Assembly (NCBI GenBank): GCA_024278055.1
Contig: JAJRTY010000054.1
Span: 1-33,988, forward strand
Length of the DNA: 33,988 nt
Reading direction: 5' to 3'
DNA from: Alphaproteobacteria bacterium
Lineage (GTDB): Bacteria > Pseudomonadota > Alphaproteobacteria > Rhizobiales > JAJFHR01
The notes under the pieces: generated by a model
The model's input: the letters and a program-made list of their open reading frames with translations, nothing else
The model's database searches: none
What the model was told of the DNA's origin: nothing
Translations under genes and position numbers: made by a program
In this document: one piece after another, positions 10,896-19,622 of the stretch
How the letters are laid out: every line of letters starts with the position of its first letter
Numbering within the stretch: the stretch's first letter is position 1

Positions 10896-12443
10896 ATGAC
10901 AGACAAAATACTTATTATTGATTTCGGTTCTCAAGTCACCCAGCTGATTGCCCGGCGGGTGCGTGAATCAGGAATTTATTCGGAAATCGTACCCTTCCAG
11001 AGTGCCGCCAAAGCGTTTGCCGATATCAACCCTCGCGGGGTTATCCTGTCGGGTGGACCGGCAAGCGTGCTTGATGAAGACACGCCGCGCGCACCGCAGG
11101 AAATATTCGACAGTGGTGTTCCTATCCTGGGCATTTGCTATGGCGTGCAAACCATGTGTGAGCAACTGGGTGGTGAAATTGAAGGCTCCAAGGGGCGTGA
11201 ATTTGGCCGCGCAGAAATTGATATTGTTGAAGATTGTCCAATCTTTTCCGATGTTTGGGAAAAAGGCTCAAGTGATCATGTGTGGATGAGCCATGGTGAT
11301 AAAATAAAGCGCATTCCTGAAGGGTTTCGCACTGTAGGCGTGAGTGAAAACGCTCCTTATGCAGCGATTGCCAATGATGAACGCAAATATTACGGCCTGT
11401 TGTTTCACCCGGAAGTCGTTCACACGCCGCGCGGGGCTGAGTTGTTGCGTAATTTCACCCACAATATTGTCGGCTGTTCGGCTGACTGGACCATGGGGGC
11501 TTTTCGCCAGGAAGCGATTGCGCGTATTCGTGCCCAGGTTGGTAAATCCCGGGTAATTTGCGGACTATCAGGCGGCGTTGATTCCTCCGTCGCTGCTGTG
11601 CTCATTCACGAAGCCATCGGCGATCAGTTGACCTGCATCTTTGTTGATCATGGCCTGTTGCGGCTCAATGAGGCCGAACAAGTGGTGGATATGTTCACCA
11701 ACCATTACAATATCCCGCTGGTGCATGTGGATGCCGAGGAGATGTTTGTGTCCGCCCTTGAAGGTGAGGCCGACCCGGAGAAAAAACGCAAAATCATTGG
11801 CGGACTGTTTATTGATGTGTTTGATGCCGAAGCCAAGAAGCTTGGCGGCGCTGATTTTCTTGCCCAGGGAACGCTTTATCCTGATGTCATCGAAAGCGTA
11901 TCGTTTACCGGTGGTCCCAGTGTCACCATTAAATCCCATCACAACGTCGGTGGGTTGCCCGAGCGCATGAATATGCAGCTGGTCGAGCCATTGCGCGAGT
12001 TGTTCAAGGACGAAGTCAGGGTGCTGGGTCGCGAACTCGGGCTTCCGGAAAGGTTTATTGCCCGTCATCCGTTTCCCGGCCCCGGTCTGGCCATTAGAAT
12101 TCCCGGTGGCCTCAGTCGCGAAAAACTCAATATCCTGCGTGAGGCTGATGCGGTCTACCTCGATGAAATCCGCAAGGCTGGATTGTATGACGATATCTGG
12201 CAGGCCTTCGCCGTGCTGTTGCCGGTACAGACCGTTGGTGTCATGGGCGATGGCCGCACCTATGAATATGTTTGCGCCTTGCGTGCGGTTACCTCAACTG
12301 ACGGAATGACAGCTGACTTTTTCCCGTTCCCGATGGACTTTCTTGGCAAAGCAGCAACCAGAATTATCAACGAAGTACAAGGTATTAACCGGGTTGTTTA
12401 TGATGTAACATCAAAGCCGCCGGGGACTATTGAGTGGGAGTGA
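10896..12443 (+). CDS. guaA: GMP synthase (glutamine-hydrolysing)
   Basis: Converts XMP to GMP using ATP and glutamine, the step after GuaB. At 515 residues it is full length and two-domain. The class I glutaminase domain has nucleophile Cys81 in [10 protein letters not shown], with His171 and Glu173 in [10 protein letters not shown]. The ATP-pyrophosphatase domain has the P-loop SGGVDSS at 224-230 and the C-terminal dimerisation region ends [11 protein letters not shown], the canonical terminus. It starts 14 bases after the RsmB-like gene. Its stop is followed by the palindromic repeat at 12482-12563, which may act as the transcript end. Confidence 0.98.
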   Translation: MTDKILIIDFGSQVTQLIARRVRESGIYSEIVPFQSAAKAFADINPRGVILSGGPASVLDEDTPRAPQEIFDSGVPILGICYGVQTMCEQLGGEIEGSKGREFGRAEIDIVEDCPIFSDVWEKGSSDHVWMSHGDKIKRIPEGFRTVGVSENAPYAAIANDERKYYGLLFHPEVVHTPRGAELLRNFTHNIVGCSADWTMGAFRQEAIARIRAQVGKSRVICGLSGGVDSSVAAVLIHEAIGDQLTCIFVDHGLLRLNEAEQVVDMFTNHYNIPLVHVDAEEMFVSALEGEADPEKKRKIIGGLFIDVFDAEAKKLGGADFLAQGTLYPDVIESVSFTGGPSVTIKSHHNVGGLPERMNMQLVEPLRELFKDEVRVLGRELGLPERFIARHPFPGPGLAIRIPGGLSREKLNILREADAVYLDEIRKAGLYDDIWQAFAVLLPVQTVGVMGDGRTYEYVCALRAVTSTDGMTADFFPFPMDFLGKAATRIINEVQGINRVVYDVTSKPPGTIEWE

Positions 12444-12481
12444 GATTGTGACCAGGCGAGCATTTCAGGAAAAACCTACAC

Positions 12482-12563
12482 CCGTCATACCGGTGAAAAC
12501 CGGTATCCAGCGCTCCAGGTTTATACTCCGTTGCCTGGATACCGGCTTTCGCCGGTATGACGG
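12482..12563. repeat. REP/REPIN-like palindromic repeat between guaA and polyferredoxin gene
   Basis: Two 29-base arms (12482-12510 and 12535-12563) are inverted copies matching at 27 of 29 positions, separated by 24 bases. Each arm holds its own hairpin: ACCGG-TGAAAA-CCGGT on the left and ACCGG-CTTTCG-CCGGT on the right. The arm starting CCGTCATACCGG and ending GGTATCCAG is of a type widely dispersed in proteobacterial genomes as paired REP elements. A run of seven A follows on the plus strand, which is a T run in the other direction. It lies between two convergent genes, so bidirectional transcript ending or mRNA 3'-end protection is plausible. Confidence 0.8.
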
Positions 12564-12602
12564 AAAAAAATAAGGGTAATTTGACCCACTTGTCAGGAAC
12601 CC

Positions 12603-14684
12603 TCAGTCTTTATCGCTGAGAAAATCTTCTGCGCTTAATCTGGCTGCGTCGTCGCCGTCGCCGAGATCTTTTTCGGCACTTATATAATCATCGGTTGTGC
12701 GCACCCGGGGGCGTTCGCCCATTTTCATCGGCTCATCGCCCTGGGGATTTTCCATCTGCTCGAGAACGCGGCAATCGTCGCACATTTTGATGAGGTTGGC
12801 TGAGGCTTCATCATTGAACATGGCATGTTTACCGGCGAGCACCGAGATGATGTGTTCAACGGAACTTTTTGTGCCAAATTCCTTGCCGCAACGGATGCAC
12901 TCAAATGGATCTTCCTCGCGCAGAACCGTCGCCGTCATGGCGTCTTTGGTAAGATTGAGGCGCGGCTCCAGGGTTATGACGTTTTCAGGGCATGTGCTGC
13001 GGCATAATCCGCACTGAACGCAGGCAGCTTCGAGGAAACGCACTTCGGGCCTGTCGGGGTTGTCACTCAAGGCATCCGCCGGGCATGAACCGATGCAGGC
13101 CTGACACAGGGTGCATTTGTCCGTATCTATGACTATACGGCCAAAGGGGGCACCTGCCTCCAGCATAATATGCTCCTGGGGGCCGGGAGCGGTTTCATTG
13201 AGCTTGAGGAAGGCGGTACGCGCTATTTCGCGCTTGGTGCCAACGACTGCAAAATTCTGTGGCTTGAGGCCGGATTGCTTATGGTCACTATAAAGCTGTT
13301 CTTCGACACTATCGGGGTCGTGTTCGTCAATCATCACCACGCGGTCGCCATCGCCATACCCCATGGCTTTGACAATGGCATTGGTAAGTTTGGCTTGCGC
13401 AAAAAGCCCATCCATTTCATCGCGGCGCTTTTGGTTGACGAGAAAAAAGACTTTTGTTGCACCAAAGGCGAGGCAGGAACTCAGGAATTCATGGCCGATC
13501 TGGGTAATTTCATTGACGCCAAAGGGAATAACATTGGCGGGCAGGCCGCGGCCGAAGCGCGCCATCATTGAAATGAGTTCTGAGCCATAGCTTTCGTCAT
13601 GAATGAATAAAACCGGGTCTTTGCCTTTTGCCGCATAATAGGTCTGCAACAAAATCTGCGCGCGTTCAATCAGGCTGACACGATTGGGGTAATCATATGA
13701 AGCCGCACCGGTGGGGCATACGGATGAACATGACCCGCAGCCGCCGCATATGACCGGATCGAAGATTACCTTATCCCCGTCAGGTTCAATGGCGGAGGCC
13801 GGACAGATATCGAGACACAGGTTGCAGCCGACCTTGCCGCTGCGCGAGTGCGCGCAAATGCTTTGGTCATAGGTGACGTAAATCGGTTTTTCGAACTCGC
13901 CGACAAGATCGCTGATGTCAAACATGGCCTGGGCAACGGCACCAGGCTGGGCCGGGTCCGCCTGAAAATAACCATCGCGGCGTTCGGGCGAAGGCAGTAT
14001 CGGTGCCTCCCCGGTCATATCAAATATTAGGCTGCAGTGTGAGGCGGCACCATCGCGCTCCATCTGGAATTCAAGTGAAGCTTTGGACGAGGGAACAGTT
14101 GCGGCATATTTGTTGACAGTGATTTCAAAATCGCCGAAATGTCCCCTGGCGGCGATAATTTCTCCGCGGTAAATCGGAAATGCGGCAACCGCAGGCGGCA
14201 CAATATCGTCGCTTTTTTTGAGCAGCAGGGTGACACTTAGACGGGCGCTGAGCTTATGGGCCACATCAATGGCGTCCTGGCCACTGCCATAGACCAGACA
14301 GATGCCGTCGGACTTGATTGCCGTGATGCCGGCGGGCTTTACATCATATGCCGCCTCTTTCAGCAGGGCTGCGATCTTTGGCAGGGTTTTCGATTTGGCC
14401 TGGGACCAGCCGGCACGCTCACGAATATTGACGAAACTTAAATCTACCGGACTGGAATTTTCCTCGGCCAGTTCACGAAACAAAGGTGCTTCCTGAGTAC
14501 ACGCTACCAGCACCGGCTGGTCACTCTCTACAGCTGCATTGAACACAGAAATTTCACTTCGGCACAGGTTGGTATGCACCTTGAGCGGGTTGGTTTGGCC
14601 CAGAGCCGCGCACAGTTTGCCGCCATCGATGTCCATGGTTTTTTCGCAATTGCATATGAGAATGTTCTTGTTTTCAATTTTCAT
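12603..14684 (-). CDS. 4Fe-4S polyferredoxin, formate-dehydrogenase-associated type
   Basis: A cytoplasmic-looking iron-sulfur protein of about 693 residues. Numbered from the ATG at 14684: an N-terminal HdrA/dehydrogenase-like region with scattered Cys (NILICNCEKTM); a first ferredoxin pair at about 277-324 (CNLCLDICP, CGGCGSCSSVCP); a middle region like the HdrD/MvhD electron-transfer domain (PVLFIHDESYGSELISMMAR); a second pair at about 524-565 (CTLCQACIGSCP, CVQCGLCRSTCP); and two C-terminal CxxC pairs (CIRC, CDDC), possibly a zinc or extra Fe-S site. An ATG at 14759 would add 25 low-complexity residues; I prefer 14684 because conserved sequence begins there. It is divergent from DUF3305/DUF3306 genes, its usual companions. 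Probable electron carrier; partner unknown. Confidence 0.82.
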   Translation of the reverse strand: MKIENKNILICNCEKTMDIDGGKLCAALGQTNPLKVHTNLCRSEISVFNAAVESDQPVLVACTQEAPLFRELAEENSSPVDLSFVNIRERAGWSQAKSKTLPKIAALLKEAAYDVKPAGITAIKSDGICLVYGSGQDAIDVAHKLSARLSVTLLLKKSDDIVPPAVAAFPIYRGEIIAARGHFGDFEITVNKYAATVPSSKASLEFQMERDGAASHCSLIFDMTGEAPILPSPERRDGYFQADPAQPGAVAQAMFDISDLVGEFEKPIYVTYDQSICAHSRSGKVGCNLCLDICPASAIEPDGDKVIFDPVICGGCGSCSSVCPTGAASYDYPNRVSLIERAQILLQTYYAAKGKDPVLFIHDESYGSELISMMARFGRGLPANVIPFGVNEITQIGHEFLSSCLAFGATKVFFLVNQKRRDEMDGLFAQAKLTNAIVKAMGYGDGDRVVMIDEHDPDSVEEQLYSDHKQSGLKPQNFAVVGTKREIARTAFLKLNETAPGPQEHIMLEAGAPFGRIVIDTDKCTLCQACIGSCPADALSDNPDRPEVRFLEAACVQCGLCRSTCPENVITLEPRLNLTKDAMTATVLREEDPFECIRCGKEFGTKSSVEHIISVLAGKHAMFNDEASANLIKMCDDCRVLEQMENPQGDEPMKMGERPRVRTTDDYISAEKDLGDGDDAARLSAEDFLSDKD

Positions 14685-14842
14685 TTTATAACCATTTGGG
14701 GAGTAGACCCGGCGTTGTTGGCGCGGAGGGTTGATTTGATTTGGCCTTTCAGCAAGCATCCCATACTATTAAACCAAATGCCATATTGACAATGCGTAAT
14801 AAGGATAAGAACTTTCGGTTTGGAAATTCAGGGGCATAATAG

Positions 14843-15388
14843 ATGAAAAATACGGAAGTTTTGCCGGTTGGTATCGTCGTTGAAAGACGCAAGATCGACC
14901 ATCCGTGGCGCGACTGGGCATGGAAGGTGATTGATATTGTTGTGGGGCCACCGCCACTCGAGGACTGGACGGTGCTGCGTTCTGGCGAAGGCTGGACCTG
15001 GTTTCATGCCGCAACAAGCGAAATTGAATTGCACGCCAAGGAAGCCGAAGCCTACGTTTTCAATATGAAAGCGGTTAAGCCTGCCATATATGTGGTATTG
15101 ACGGATGACGAGGATATAGAAGCCGAAATTTCATTACGTGTGCATCTGGTAACTGCCTCACCTTATGAGGCGCAGGATTATCTCGATTCAGGTGAGGATA
15201 TGGTTGAATCGATGGAAATGCCGCCTGAAATAGTTGCCTGGATTGATGATTTCATTGCCAAACACTACGTGGAAGAACCCTTTATCAAACGAAAGCGCGA
15301 CAAACAGGATCCCGACGACTATGATTTTGGTCAAGAACCAATCGTTGACATAAGAAAGCGACAGATGCCGCAATTAGAAAATGAGTAA
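14843..15388 (+). CDS. DUF3305 domain protein
   Basis: 181 residues. The signature is at the N-terminus (LPVGIVVERRKIDHPWRDWA, then WKVIDIVVG), followed by WTVLRSGEGWTWFHAATSEIE and a beta-rich core up to about residue 110. The C-terminal third is helical and charged (KRKRDKQDPDDYDFGQEP). DUF3305 genes are typically found with DUF3306, a polyferredoxin and a TorD-type chaperone near molybdenum formate dehydrogenases; the biochemical role is not established. The 3' end overlaps the DUF3306 gene by 8 bases, implying translational coupling. The start ATG at 14843 is weakly supported by upstream sequence (GGGGCATAATAG). Confidence 0.85.
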   Translation: MKNTEVLPVGIVVERRKIDHPWRDWAWKVIDIVVGPPPLEDWTVLRSGEGWTWFHAATSEIELHAKEAEAYVFNMKAVKPAIYVVLTDDEDIEAEISLRVHLVTASPYEAQDYLDSGEDMVESMEMPPEIVAWIDDFIAKHYVEEPFIKRKRDKQDPDDYDFGQEPIVDIRKRQMPQLENE

Positions 15389-16070
15389 AGACGATTTTTT
15401 AGGACGCTGGTCAAAGCGCAAACTCGGCACTGACCCGCAAAACCCGGGTGCGGTTGAAACTGTAGTCGAAGAAGTGCCTGAGGCATCACTGCCGGATGAA
15501 GCACAGGTAGCCTTGCTGGAAGAAGGCGAGGGCGATCTCGTTGTGCGTGAAAACAACGAAGATGGAGACGGGGAAGATCACGAACCCCACCCCGCTGAAG
15601 ATATCAATATTGAAGAACTCGAATACGGTTCCGATTTCACCCCGTTCATGGACGCCAAGGTGCCAAAAGCACTCAAGCGCATGGCGTTGCGAAAACTATG
15701 GCGCTCCAACCCCATCCTCGCCAACATCGACGGCCTCAATGATTACGACGAAGATTTTTCCGACGCCGCCGCTGTCTTTATCGATTCAGCCGGCAAGGTG
15801 ATCAGCGGTGCGAGAGATCAGTTCTGGGATGATAATCAGATTGCTGAAGGAAAAGACCGGATTGGCGAAGAAGAAGTAGACGCTGAAGAAGTAGAGCGGA
15901 AAGTGGCAGAAGCCGAAGGCTCAGATGATTTGGATATAGATGATGGCGATGTTGATGACATCGACGATATTGATGAGATCGAGCTTGCGCAAAGCAGTGA
16001 GGATGCAGAGCGGGGGGAAGCCGAGGCATCAGAAGAAAAGAAACCTGAGGACGAAGACGAAATCACCTGA
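15381..16070 (+). CDS. DUF3306 domain protein with acidic tail
   Basis: 229 residues. The hallmark N-terminus FLGRWSKRKLG is present, then a Glu/Asp-rich linker and the conserved core around residues 85-150 (YGSDFTPFMDAKVPKALKRM, then LRKLWRSNPILANIDGLNDY and the DYDEDFSD motif). The last 65 residues are strongly acidic with a DDIDDIDEIE run and are probably disordered. It is translationally coupled to DUF3305 by an 8-base overlap. Known only as an accessory of formate-dehydrogenase clusters; no catalytic motif is visible. It ends 3 bases from the convergent DUF3144-like gene. Confidence 0.85.
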   Translation: MSKDDFLGRWSKRKLGTDPQNPGAVETVVEEVPEASLPDEAQVALLEEGEGDLVVRENNEDGDGEDHEPHPAEDINIEELEYGSDFTPFMDAKVPKALKRMALRKLWRSNPILANIDGLNDYDEDFSDAAAVFIDSAGKVISGARDQFWDDNQIAEGKDRIGEEEVDAEEVERKVAEAEGSDDLDIDDGDVDDIDDIDEIELAQSSEDAERGEAEASEEKKPEDEDEIT

Positions 16071-16073
16071 ACC

Positions 16074-16367
16074 TTAATCCGACGGTCTGCCAAGCTCCTC
16101 GTCGGCCAGATTTTGGCGTAACATTTCCTGGTATTCTTTGGTCATTTTCTCGACGAACTCTTCGTGCTTTTCGACGTCGAGAACGTGTTTTGCGACGAAG
16201 GCATTGTAGCGGGCTGCGGCGTAGAGGAAGGCCATTTGTAAATCAGTGGCTTTGATCTTCTTGTTTTGCCGGTTGGCAACATCAATAAACAAATCGGCTG
16301 TTTTAAGGAAGCTGGCCGTATCCAGATTGCCTTCAGCGACGCCAGCGCGGCGGGTTTTACGGTTCAT
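16074..16367 (-). CDS. DUF3144-like small helical protein
   Basis: A 97-residue, all-helical, soluble-looking protein. The pattern FLKTADLFIDVANRQNKK, then LQMAFLYAAARYNAFVAKHV and FVEKMTKEYQEMLRQNLAD matches what I know of DUF3144 proteins, which have no established function. A longer frame opens with TTG at 16385, but the ATG at 16367 has AGGA about 9 bases upstream on the minus strand and gives MNRKTRRAGV, so I use it. It is convergent with the DUF3306 gene (3-base gap) and divergent from the protease gene, so it is transcribed alone. Confidence 0.75.
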   Translation of the reverse strand: MNRKTRRAGVAEGNLDTASFLKTADLFIDVANRQNKKIKATDLQMAFLYAAARYNAFVAKHVLDVEKHEEFVEKMTKEYQEMLRQNLADEELGRPSD

Positions 16368-16401
16368 GGGTGAAATCCTGTGCAATTTTCAGTTTTGCTG
16401 G

Positions 16402-16454
16402 ACAATAGCGGGTTTGCTGCCACAATGCACTATTGTAACGTTGTGAATTTCACA
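16402..16454. promoter_or_regulatory. Candidate operators upstream of the protease gene
   Basis: In the divergent gap before the exported protease there are two symmetric sites. One is an inverted repeat ACAATAG (16402-16408) and CTATTGT (16430-16436) with 21 bases between. The second is a perfect 13-base palindrome, TGTGAATTTCACA, at 16442-16454. The half-site TGTGA/TCACA recalls CRP/FNR sites, but the spacer is 3 bases, not 6. Possible regulator binding sites for the protease or the DUF3144-like gene; unproven. Confidence 0.35.
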
Positions 16455-16470
16455 TCATGATGGTGTTGAT

Positions 16471-17616
16471 ATGAAAAAGATAAATTATTTGAATATCAGC
16501 GCCTTGCTGGCTATAGGCTTCGGTCTGTCCTTAAGTTTTCCGGCAGGGGCTGCAGTACAGGAAATTGCCTGTCAGGCGCCAGAGCCGGTGTGTTCTGTGC
16601 GTGGTGCGGTGTATGTTATTTCCTCGTTTGATCCTTTTGCCAGTGCCGTGCGCATTGGTCCTGACCTGCTGGTCACCAACCGTCACGTCGTCGCTGACCA
16701 AAGTTCGGTTATGATCACGGCTAAAACAGGTGAAAAGATACCCGGTCGCGTTGTGGCTTCGGGGTATGAGGGTGACCTTGCGTTAATTGAAGTGAAAAAC
16801 CTCGGTGATGGTCCTGTGCTGGCCATGGGGGCTGCAGACGAAACTCTGGAGCTTTATACCATTGGAGCGGACCTTTCGCGCCGCAGGATACGCGTATATC
16901 CACCGGGGAAAGTGTTATTGCAACCGTCAAAAACCGCCCCCTTTGCCCGCCTGCAACACACAGCGTTAAGCCAGCCGGGAAATTCCGGCGGGGCGCTGGT
17001 GGATGAAAAAGGCCGGCTGGTCGGTATTGTGTCGTCAGGCGGTGAGGGGCGTTATGATGCTTTTCCCGTCAGCGCCATTGCCAAGCTGAAGGCATTAAGC
17101 GGCAAACAATATGCTGAAAAATCACAAACTCTTGGATCTGCCATGCGGGCGTGTATCAATTTTCTTGATAGTCTGCCGCCGCGGGCAAAAATGTCAAAGC
17201 AGATGGCGCAAAACCTGGGTGATACCTGCGCCAAAAGTAACAATCGTCAGTTAATGGATGATGCCGCGGTCAGACTGGGAGTTGCGCGTCATCTGGATTT
17301 ATCGCGGCAGTTGTTGGAAAAAGCGTTGTTGCGCGATCCGCTTGCCATCAATACCCGGTTCAGTCTGATTGTTGCCCTGACCTTTTCCGGTCTTTACCCT
17401 GAGGCAGTCCCGCATATTCGCAAACTGCTGCCGGTCATACCTGAGGATGGCAATTTGCTGCGATTTGCAATTCAGGCGGCCAAAAATACCGGCAATGAAG
17501 CTTTGGCCGATCAGGTTCTGGTGTTGATCCAAAAATATGATCCCGACCGGGCCGAAGCTGCTGCCAGGTTTTTGGCTGCACCTGCGCACAAACATGAAAA
17601 ATCAAAAGCCCATTAA
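16471..17616 (+). CDS. Exported trypsin-like serine protease with C-terminal helical repeats
   Basis: 381 residues. A signal peptide covers about residues 1-28 (KKINYLNISALLAIGFGLSL, ending PAGAA), so the enzyme acts in the periplasm or outside. The S1/HtrA-like catalytic triad is complete: His72 in TNRHVVAD, Asp102 in YEGDLALIEV and Ser172 in QPGNSGGALVDE. There is no PDZ domain; instead residues about 230-370 are helical and TPR-like (HLDLSRQLLEKALLRDPLAI; LYPEAVPHIRKLLPVIPEDG). Likely a periplasmic DegP-fold protease with a protein-interaction tail; the substrate is unknown. No strong ribosome site is visible before the ATG. It ends 5 bases from the convergent CoA-transferase gene. Confidence 0.87.
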   Translation: MKKINYLNISALLAIGFGLSLSFPAGAAVQEIACQAPEPVCSVRGAVYVISSFDPFASAVRIGPDLLVTNRHVVADQSSVMITAKTGEKIPGRVVASGYEGDLALIEVKNLGDGPVLAMGAADETLELYTIGADLSRRRIRVYPPGKVLLQPSKTAPFARLQHTALSQPGNSGGALVDEKGRLVGIVSSGGEGRYDAFPVSAIAKLKALSGKQYAEKSQTLGSAMRACINFLDSLPPRAKMSKQMAQNLGDTCAKSNNRQLMDDAAVRLGVARHLDLSRQLLEKALLRDPLAINTRFSLIVALTFSGLYPEAVPHIRKLLPVIPEDGNLLRFAIQAAKNTGNEALADQVLVLIQKYDPDRAEAAARFLAAPAHKHEKSKAH

Positions 17617-17621
17617 CGGCC

Positions 17622-18836
17622 TCAGGCGCATATGGCGGCTTTTGTTTTCTGCATATCCGTAATCTGGTCCTCATCATAGCCCAGTTCTTTCAGCACTTCA
17701 GCCGTGTGCTGGCCATAGAGCGTGCTTGCGTCTTTTACCTTGCCGGGGGTTTGGGAAAACTTTATCGGCAGACCGATGGTCTCCACCGTTCCTGCTGTGG
17801 GGTGTTCAACCTCGGTTACCATTTCACGGGCGATTACCTGAGGATCACGGTGCATCTCGGCGACGTTTAAAACAGGTCCGGCGGGAACACCGGCAGCTTC
17901 CAGTAATGTCATCCATTCAGCCGTGGTTTTCGTGGCCATATGTTCGTCAAGTATCTCAACCAGAGCTGCGAGATTGGTTTGCCGGGCTCCATTGCTGCTG
18001 AAGCGTTCATCCTCATTCAGTTCGTTTGCCCCGATTACGCTCAACATGGCCTCCCAGTTTTTCTGGTTGGCAGCACCCACATTGATCCAGCCGTCTTTCG
18101 ATTTGAACGACTGGTAAGGGGCATTGAGCGGATGCGCCGAACCCATGGGGCCGGGGGGGATGCCGGTGGCAAAACAGATCGCCGATTGCCAATAGGTATG
18201 CGTGATGGCAGCTTCAAACAAAGACGTGTCAACGCGTTGGCCTTCTCCGGTTTTGAGCTTGTGGGTGTAGGCTGAAACGATGCCCAGAGCAGCAATAATG
18301 CCAGCGGTAATGTCGCTGACGGGGGCGCCGACCTTGACCGGCGGTCGGTCCGGGCCTTCGCCGGTTATCGACATCAGGCCGGACATGCCTTGAGCGATGA
18401 GGTCAAATCCGCCACGGGTTTTATAAGGTCCGGTACGGCCAAAGCCCGAGACTTCGCAATAAATCAGGCCGGGGTTTATGGCTTTGAGAGTGTCATAGGA
18501 AAGGCCAAGCTTTTCCATGGTGCCGATGCGGTAATTTTCAATAATAACATCAGAAGTTTTTATCAGCTCAAGCAGAGCATCACGGGCAGAATTTTGTTTT
18601 AAATCAAGGGCTATGCCGCGTTTGTTGCGGTTCATCATCATGAAAGCTGCGGATTCACCGTTGATTTCAGGTGGCAAAAATCGCCGGGAATCATCACCGC
18701 CGGGAACTTTTTCAACCTTGATGACATCGGCACCCATATCGGCCAGCATCAGGCCGCAAACAGGTCCGGCCATAATATGGGCAAGCTCAATTACCCGCAC
18801 ACCACTTAAGGGTCCCGGTCGTTGATTGTTTTCCAT
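17622..18836 (-). CDS. CaiB/BaiF family (type III) CoA-transferase
   Basis: Predicted to move CoA between a carboxylic acid and an acyl-CoA donor. The 404 residues carry the family pattern: GVRVIELAHIMAGPVCGLML at the start, ADMGADVIKVEKVPGGDDSR, and the catalytic aspartate in GGFDLIAQGMSG (Asp145), followed by VGAPVSDITAGI. It is the third gene of a leftward unit: its ATG lies 1 base beyond the crotonase stop, so the two are translationally linked. The context (aminotransferase and crotonase upstream, flavin dehydrogenase divergent) suggests it activates a product of amino or hydroxy acid oxidation for further acyl-CoA chemistry. The acid cannot be named from sequence. Confidence 0.92.
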   Translation of the reverse strand: MENNQRPGPLSGVRVIELAHIMAGPVCGLMLADMGADVIKVEKVPGGDDSRRFLPPEINGESAAFMMMNRNKRGIALDLKQNSARDALLELIKTSDVIIENYRIGTMEKLGLSYDTLKAINPGLIYCEVSGFGRTGPYKTRGGFDLIAQGMSGLMSITGEGPDRPPVKVGAPVSDITAGIIAALGIVSAYTHKLKTGEGQRVDTSLFEAAITHTYWQSAICFATGIPPGPMGSAHPLNAPYQSFKSKDGWINVGAANQKNWEAMLSVIGANELNEDERFSSNGARQTNLAALVEILDEHMATKTTAEWMTLLEAAGVPAGPVLNVAEMHRDPQVIAREMVTEVEHPTAGTVETIGLPIKFSQTPGKVKDASTLYGQHTAEVLKELGYDEDQITDMQKTKAAICA

Positions 18837-18837
18837 G

Positions 18838-19617
18838 CTACCGCCCCCTGAATTCCGGTTTGGTCTTGTTCAGGAAAGAGTTGTATCCGATATCGAAATC
18901 CTCCGTATCGTAACACTCATAGGCCTCATCAAGTTCGGCCTGGCTCAAGGGTGTTTTGTCTCTGAGGCGGCGAATGAATTTCTTGTGCCAGGCCGCCACC
19001 AGAGGGGCGCCTTCGGCAATGCGTGTGGCCGTTGCAAAAGCCTCTTGCTCAACTTCATCGTCTGCCACAACGCGGGTGACAAGTCCTTTTGCCGCGGCCT
19101 CATCGGCGCCGAATATCCGGCCCTCCAGAAGAATTTCCCGGGTTACGGCCTCGCCCACCAGATTCAAAAGGCCGGAGATTTCGGGGTACGCCATCACCAG
19201 CCCCAGGCGTTTGATGGGGACACCAAAGCGGCTGGATTTCCCGCATATGCGCAAATCACACAAGGCAGCAACTTCAAGCCCGCCGCCCACGCAAATGCCC
19301 TCGATGAGGGCCAGGGTCGGGGTGTTGCACTCGGTCAGGCCTTGCAGGCCGTGGTAAAGATCATTGCCGTAATCTTTCGCCTGGGCGGGTGTTGAGCGCT
19401 GGGTTTCAAATTCGGAGATATCATTGCCGGGAGAAAATGCCCTGCCACCGGCACCGCGCAGGATGATGCAGCGCACATTTGCGTTGGCGTCGAGTTGGTT
19501 GAGCGCATCGCCAAGCCCGCGCCACATCGGGCGGGTGAGTGCATTGAGCTTTTCCGGCCGGTTCAAGGTAATGGTGGCAATTTCGCCGTTAATCTCTGTC
19601 AGGATTACATGTGTCAT
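18838..19617 (-). CDS. Enoyl-CoA hydratase/isomerase (crotonase) family protein
   Basis: 259 residues, standard crotonase length. The oxyanion-hole segments are RAFSPGNDISEF and GICVGGGLEVAALCDLR, which carries the first acidic residue (Glu115). The position of the second catalytic glutamate of classical hydratases (the PEI..G motif) reads VPIKRLG here, so that acid appears missing. The enzyme may therefore be an isomerase, lyase or hydrolase-type crotonase rather than a simple hydratase. It lies between the aminotransferase (5-base gap) and CoA-transferase (1-base gap) genes in one operon. The substrate is unknown. Confidence 0.9.
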   Translation of the reverse strand: MTHVILTEINGEIATITLNRPEKLNALTRPMWRGLGDALNQLDANANVRCIILRGAGGRAFSPGNDISEFETQRSTPAQAKDYGNDLYHGLQGLTECNTPTLALIEGICVGGGLEVAALCDLRICGKSSRFGVPIKRLGLVMAYPEISGLLNLVGEAVTREILLEGRIFGADEAAAKGLVTRVVADDEVEQEAFATATRIAEGAPLVAAWHKKFIRRLRDKTPLSQAELDEAYECYDTEDFDIGYNSFLNKTKPEFRGR

Positions 19618-19622
19618 TTCAA

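Noticed and set aside
13170-13571. 133-codon frame antisense to the polyferredoxin
   Set aside because: Shadow of a real coding region with strong cysteine motifs on the other strand.
16442-16454. CRP/FNR site reading of TGTGAATTTCACA
   Set aside because: The half-sites fit but the spacer is 3 bases instead of 6 (CRP) or 4 (FNR), so only a generic operator is claimed.
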